Position numbers and translations under genes: made by a program. Shown piece by piece: positions 3,966 through 5,700 of a DNA stretch of 5,700 nt. Every line of letters begins with the position of its first letter. Position 1 is the first letter of the stretch. Source of the DNA: Bryobacterales bacterium. Lineage in GTDB: Bacteria; Acidobacteriota; Terriglobia; Bryobacterales; Bryobacteraceae. The stretch lies in the NCBI GenBank assembly GCA_025353235.1, contig JANXQZ010000320.1, forward strand, positions 1 to 5,700, written 5' to 3'. The notes beneath the pieces were generated by a model. The model was given only the letters and a program-made list of their open reading frames with translations, did no database searches and was not told the origin of the DNA.

Positions 3966-5700
3966 TTAGTCCCGGGGCCCGATGGCTTCGGCCACTTCGA
4001 TGGCCATGGCATAGCGTCCAAACGGGGCACTCAACTGAACCCCCTGGACCATCTGGCGGACGCCTTCCACCATCTCTCTCGCGATGGCCACGCCTTCGTG
4101 CCGCGCCTTCTCCGCGTTGTCCACGCGCCGCATGCGATCCATGTAATATTCGGGAACGGGCACGCGCAGCTCGTTCACCATGAACTCCGCATTACGATAA
4201 CTGGTCAGAGGCCAGATGCCGCAAATAAACGGAAGTCCGAACTGCTCGGTGCGCTTCAGGAAAAGCTCCAGCAACTTCAAATCGAACACAGGCTGGGTGA
4301 CCACGTATTCCGCGCCGCCTTTTACCTTCCACTCGAACCGGCGCAACTCTTCATCCATGTTCGGGGCGCCCGGATTCGCTCCCACGCCGAGCAGCAAGGC
4401 CGTCTGCGAACCCATTGGATTGCAGCCGATGTCCATGCCCTGATTCAGGTTATTCACGATGTTGGTCAGGCCGATCGCGTCCACATCGAACACGGCGGTT
4501 GCGTCCGGGTAGGTGCCCATTCTGGGCGGATCTCCCGTGATGCAGATCAGGTTGCGAACGCCCACAGCGTGAGCCCCCAGCAGTTCAGACTGGATGCCAA
4601 GAATGTTGCGGTCGCGGCAGCAGAAGTGGAGTACCGCTTCAATACCCGCATGCTGCTGGATTAGCTGGCACGTCACTTGAGCGCTCATCCGCGTGCTGGC
4701 TCGTGGACCGTCCGGCACGTTGATGCAATCGATTCCTGCCGACGCGCACAACCGCGCGCCTTCGATCTCCTTCGATGCGTCCACTCCGCGCGGAGGCAGA
4801 ATCTCAACGAACGCTGCAAATTTCCCCGCCGCCAGCTTGGCGCCGAGTTTGCTCTTGCTCGCGATCGGCACCTTGGCCAGAGCCTTCGATTTCGCAGCGG
4901 GCTCCTCCACCTCAACCTGCAAAGTTGGATGGCCGGGATTCAGCGACTTCGCCTCGGACCGAATCAGCTTGATATGTTCGGCAGTGGTCCCGCAGCAGCC
5001 GCCGACGATTTTCGCGCCAGCCCACATGAAACGGCGAGCGTACTGCGCCATGTACTCGGGAGAGCACAGATAAATGGCGCGGCCTTCCACAACGGTGGGC
5101 AGCCCTGCGTTCGGCATTACGCTCATCGGCTTGCGCGAATGCTTCATCATCTGCTCAAGTGTTTCGAGCGTAGCCTTCGGCCCCACCGAGCAGTTCAAGC
5201 CGATCACGTCGGCTGGCCACTCGTCCAATTTGCGGGTGAACGTGGCCGGATCGGTGCCGTCCCGCAGGTTGCCAAAATCGTCTATGGTGACTTGCGCGAC
5301 CACCACGATGTCATTGCCCGCCGCCTCGCGCACGCCGAAGATCGCTTCGCGCAATTCATTCAAGTCGCCGAACGTCTCTAGAACGATCACATCGACCCCG
5401 GCTTCGACGAGCGCTTCGGCCTGCTCGCGAAAAACCGCGCGTGCTTCTGAGAAAGAAGTGGGGCCGAGCGGTTCGATGCGAACGCCCAACGGTCCCATCG
5501 CTCCGGCGACGTACACTCCGTCTTTGAGGGATGCGGCCTCGCGAGCCAGGCGAACCCCCGCGAAATTGATCGCTTTCAGCTTCTCGGCCAGCCCGAAGGC
5601 GGACAGCCGGATGCGGTTCGCGCCGAAGGTATTGGATTCGAGGATCTCGGCCCCGGCTTTGACGTATTCCTGATGAGTTTCGCGCACCAGGGCTGCCGCC
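3966..5700 (-). CDS. yitJ: Bifunctional homocysteine S-methyltransferase / methylenetetrahydrofolate reductase (5' end outside window)
   Basis: About 577 codons are visible, and the frame continues past position 5700. Numbering from Val at 5687, residues 1 to about 243 are a homocysteine S-methyltransferase domain. It carries SNTFGANRIRL (18-28) and the three zinc cysteines, Cys166 in GLNCSVGP and Cys231-Cys232 in GGCCGTTAEH. A Lys/Ala-rich linker (about 255-285) leads to an FAD-dependent MTHFR domain (about 286-568). That domain has VEILPPRG (294-301, with the Glu295 expected for catalysis), ITGDPP (383-388), NPMG (423-426) and VVTQPVFD (462-469). The architecture is that of Bacillus subtilis YitJ. 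It makes 5-methyl-THF from 5,10-methylene-THF and methylates homocysteine to methionine, though the methyl donor of the first domain is not certain. The GTG at 5687 is not the start: in-frame codons (AAALV) continue upstream, and roughly 35-45 residues including the usual DGAMGT block are missing. tsaC follows after 4 nt. Confidence 0.94.
   Translation of the reverse strand, partial: AAALVRETHQEYVKAGAEILESNTFGANRIRLSAFGLAEKLKAINFAGVRLAREAASLKDGVYVAGAMGPLGVRIEPLGPTSFSEARAVFREQAEALVEAGVDVIVLETFGDLNELREAIFGVREAAGNDIVVVAQVTIDDFGNLRDGTDPATFTRKLDEWPADVIGLNCSVGPKATLETLEQMMKHSRKPMSVMPNAGLPTVVEGRAIYLCSPEYMAQYARRFMWAGAKIVGGCCGTTAEHIKLIRSEAKSLNPGHPTLQVEVEEPAAKSKALAKVPIASKSKLGAKLAAGKFAAFVEILPPRGVDASKEIEGARLCASAGIDCINVPDGPRASTRMSAQVTCQLIQQHAGIEAVLHFCCRDRNILGIQSELLGAHAVGVRNLICITGDPPRMGTYPDATAVFDVDAIGLTNIVNNLNQGMDIGCNPMGSQTALLLGVGANPGAPNMDEELRRFEWKVKGGAEYVVTQPVFDLKLLELFLKRTEQFGLPFICGIWPLTSYRNAEFMVNELRVPVPEYYMDRMRRVDNAEKARHEGVAIAREMVEGVRQMVQGVQLSAPFGRYAMAIEVAEAIGPRD

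Noticed and set aside
3962..4030. Upstream ATG start for tsaC at 4030
   Set aside because: It would overlap yitJ by 65 bases and add 23 residues not found in the YrdC family. The GTG at 3961 fits length and spacing.
3864..4664. Long plus-strand frame opposite yitJ and tsaC
   Set aside because: It is antisense to two well-supported enzymes and lacks any recognisable motif. The same holds for 4677-5381 and 5074-5673.
5685..5687. GTG at 5687 as start of yitJ
   Set aside because: The frame is open upstream to the window edge, and the N-terminal part of the methyltransferase barrel would be missing.

Overview
The window is a bacterial chromosome segment in which every supported gene lies on the minus strand, so transcription runs from position 5700 towards 1. 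The best guess is an Acidobacteriota (Terriglobia/Koribacter-like) genome. This rests on the moderately high GC, the order PhoH, YbeY, hemolysin-like membrane protein, an ACIDOBACTERIOTA-style threonylcarbamoyl-AMP synthase (PTDALYTL motif), and an intergenic structured repeat of a kind I associate with that phylum. The assignment is an inference, because no rRNA or other marker gene is present.

In transcription order: (1) 5700-3966 holds a YitJ-type fusion of homocysteine S-methyltransferase and methylenetetrahydrofolate reductase, whose N-terminus lies outside the window. (2) 3961-3323 holds a TsaC/Sua5-family enzyme for tRNA t6A synthesis, starting 4 nt after the yitJ stop. (3) 3322-2850 is an intergenic stretch. 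Its core (2890-3121) is a nested, imperfectly palindromic repeat with compensatory base changes in its hairpins, and a further perfect hairpin sits at 2870-2888. (4) 2849-1974 holds a phage Gp37/Gp68-like DUF5131 protein with a three-cysteine cluster, probably starting at a non-ATG codon. (5) 1924-908 holds the PhoH/YbeZ ATPase. (6) 899-453 holds the rRNA endoribonuclease YbeY. (7) 456-1 holds the N-terminal membrane part of a probable hemolysin/CNNM-CorC-family protein, cut by the window edge.

The genes form two close-packed groups separated by the repeat. The first (yitJ-tsaC) joins one-carbon/methionine metabolism to tRNA modification. The second (DUF5131-phoH-ybeY-membrane protein) contains the conserved ybeZ-ybeY-ybeX-type cluster linked to rRNA maturation and ribosome quality control. 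I see no RNA gene, CRISPR array, transposase or defence island. The most unusual content is the structured repeat and its closeness to the start of the DUF5131 gene.
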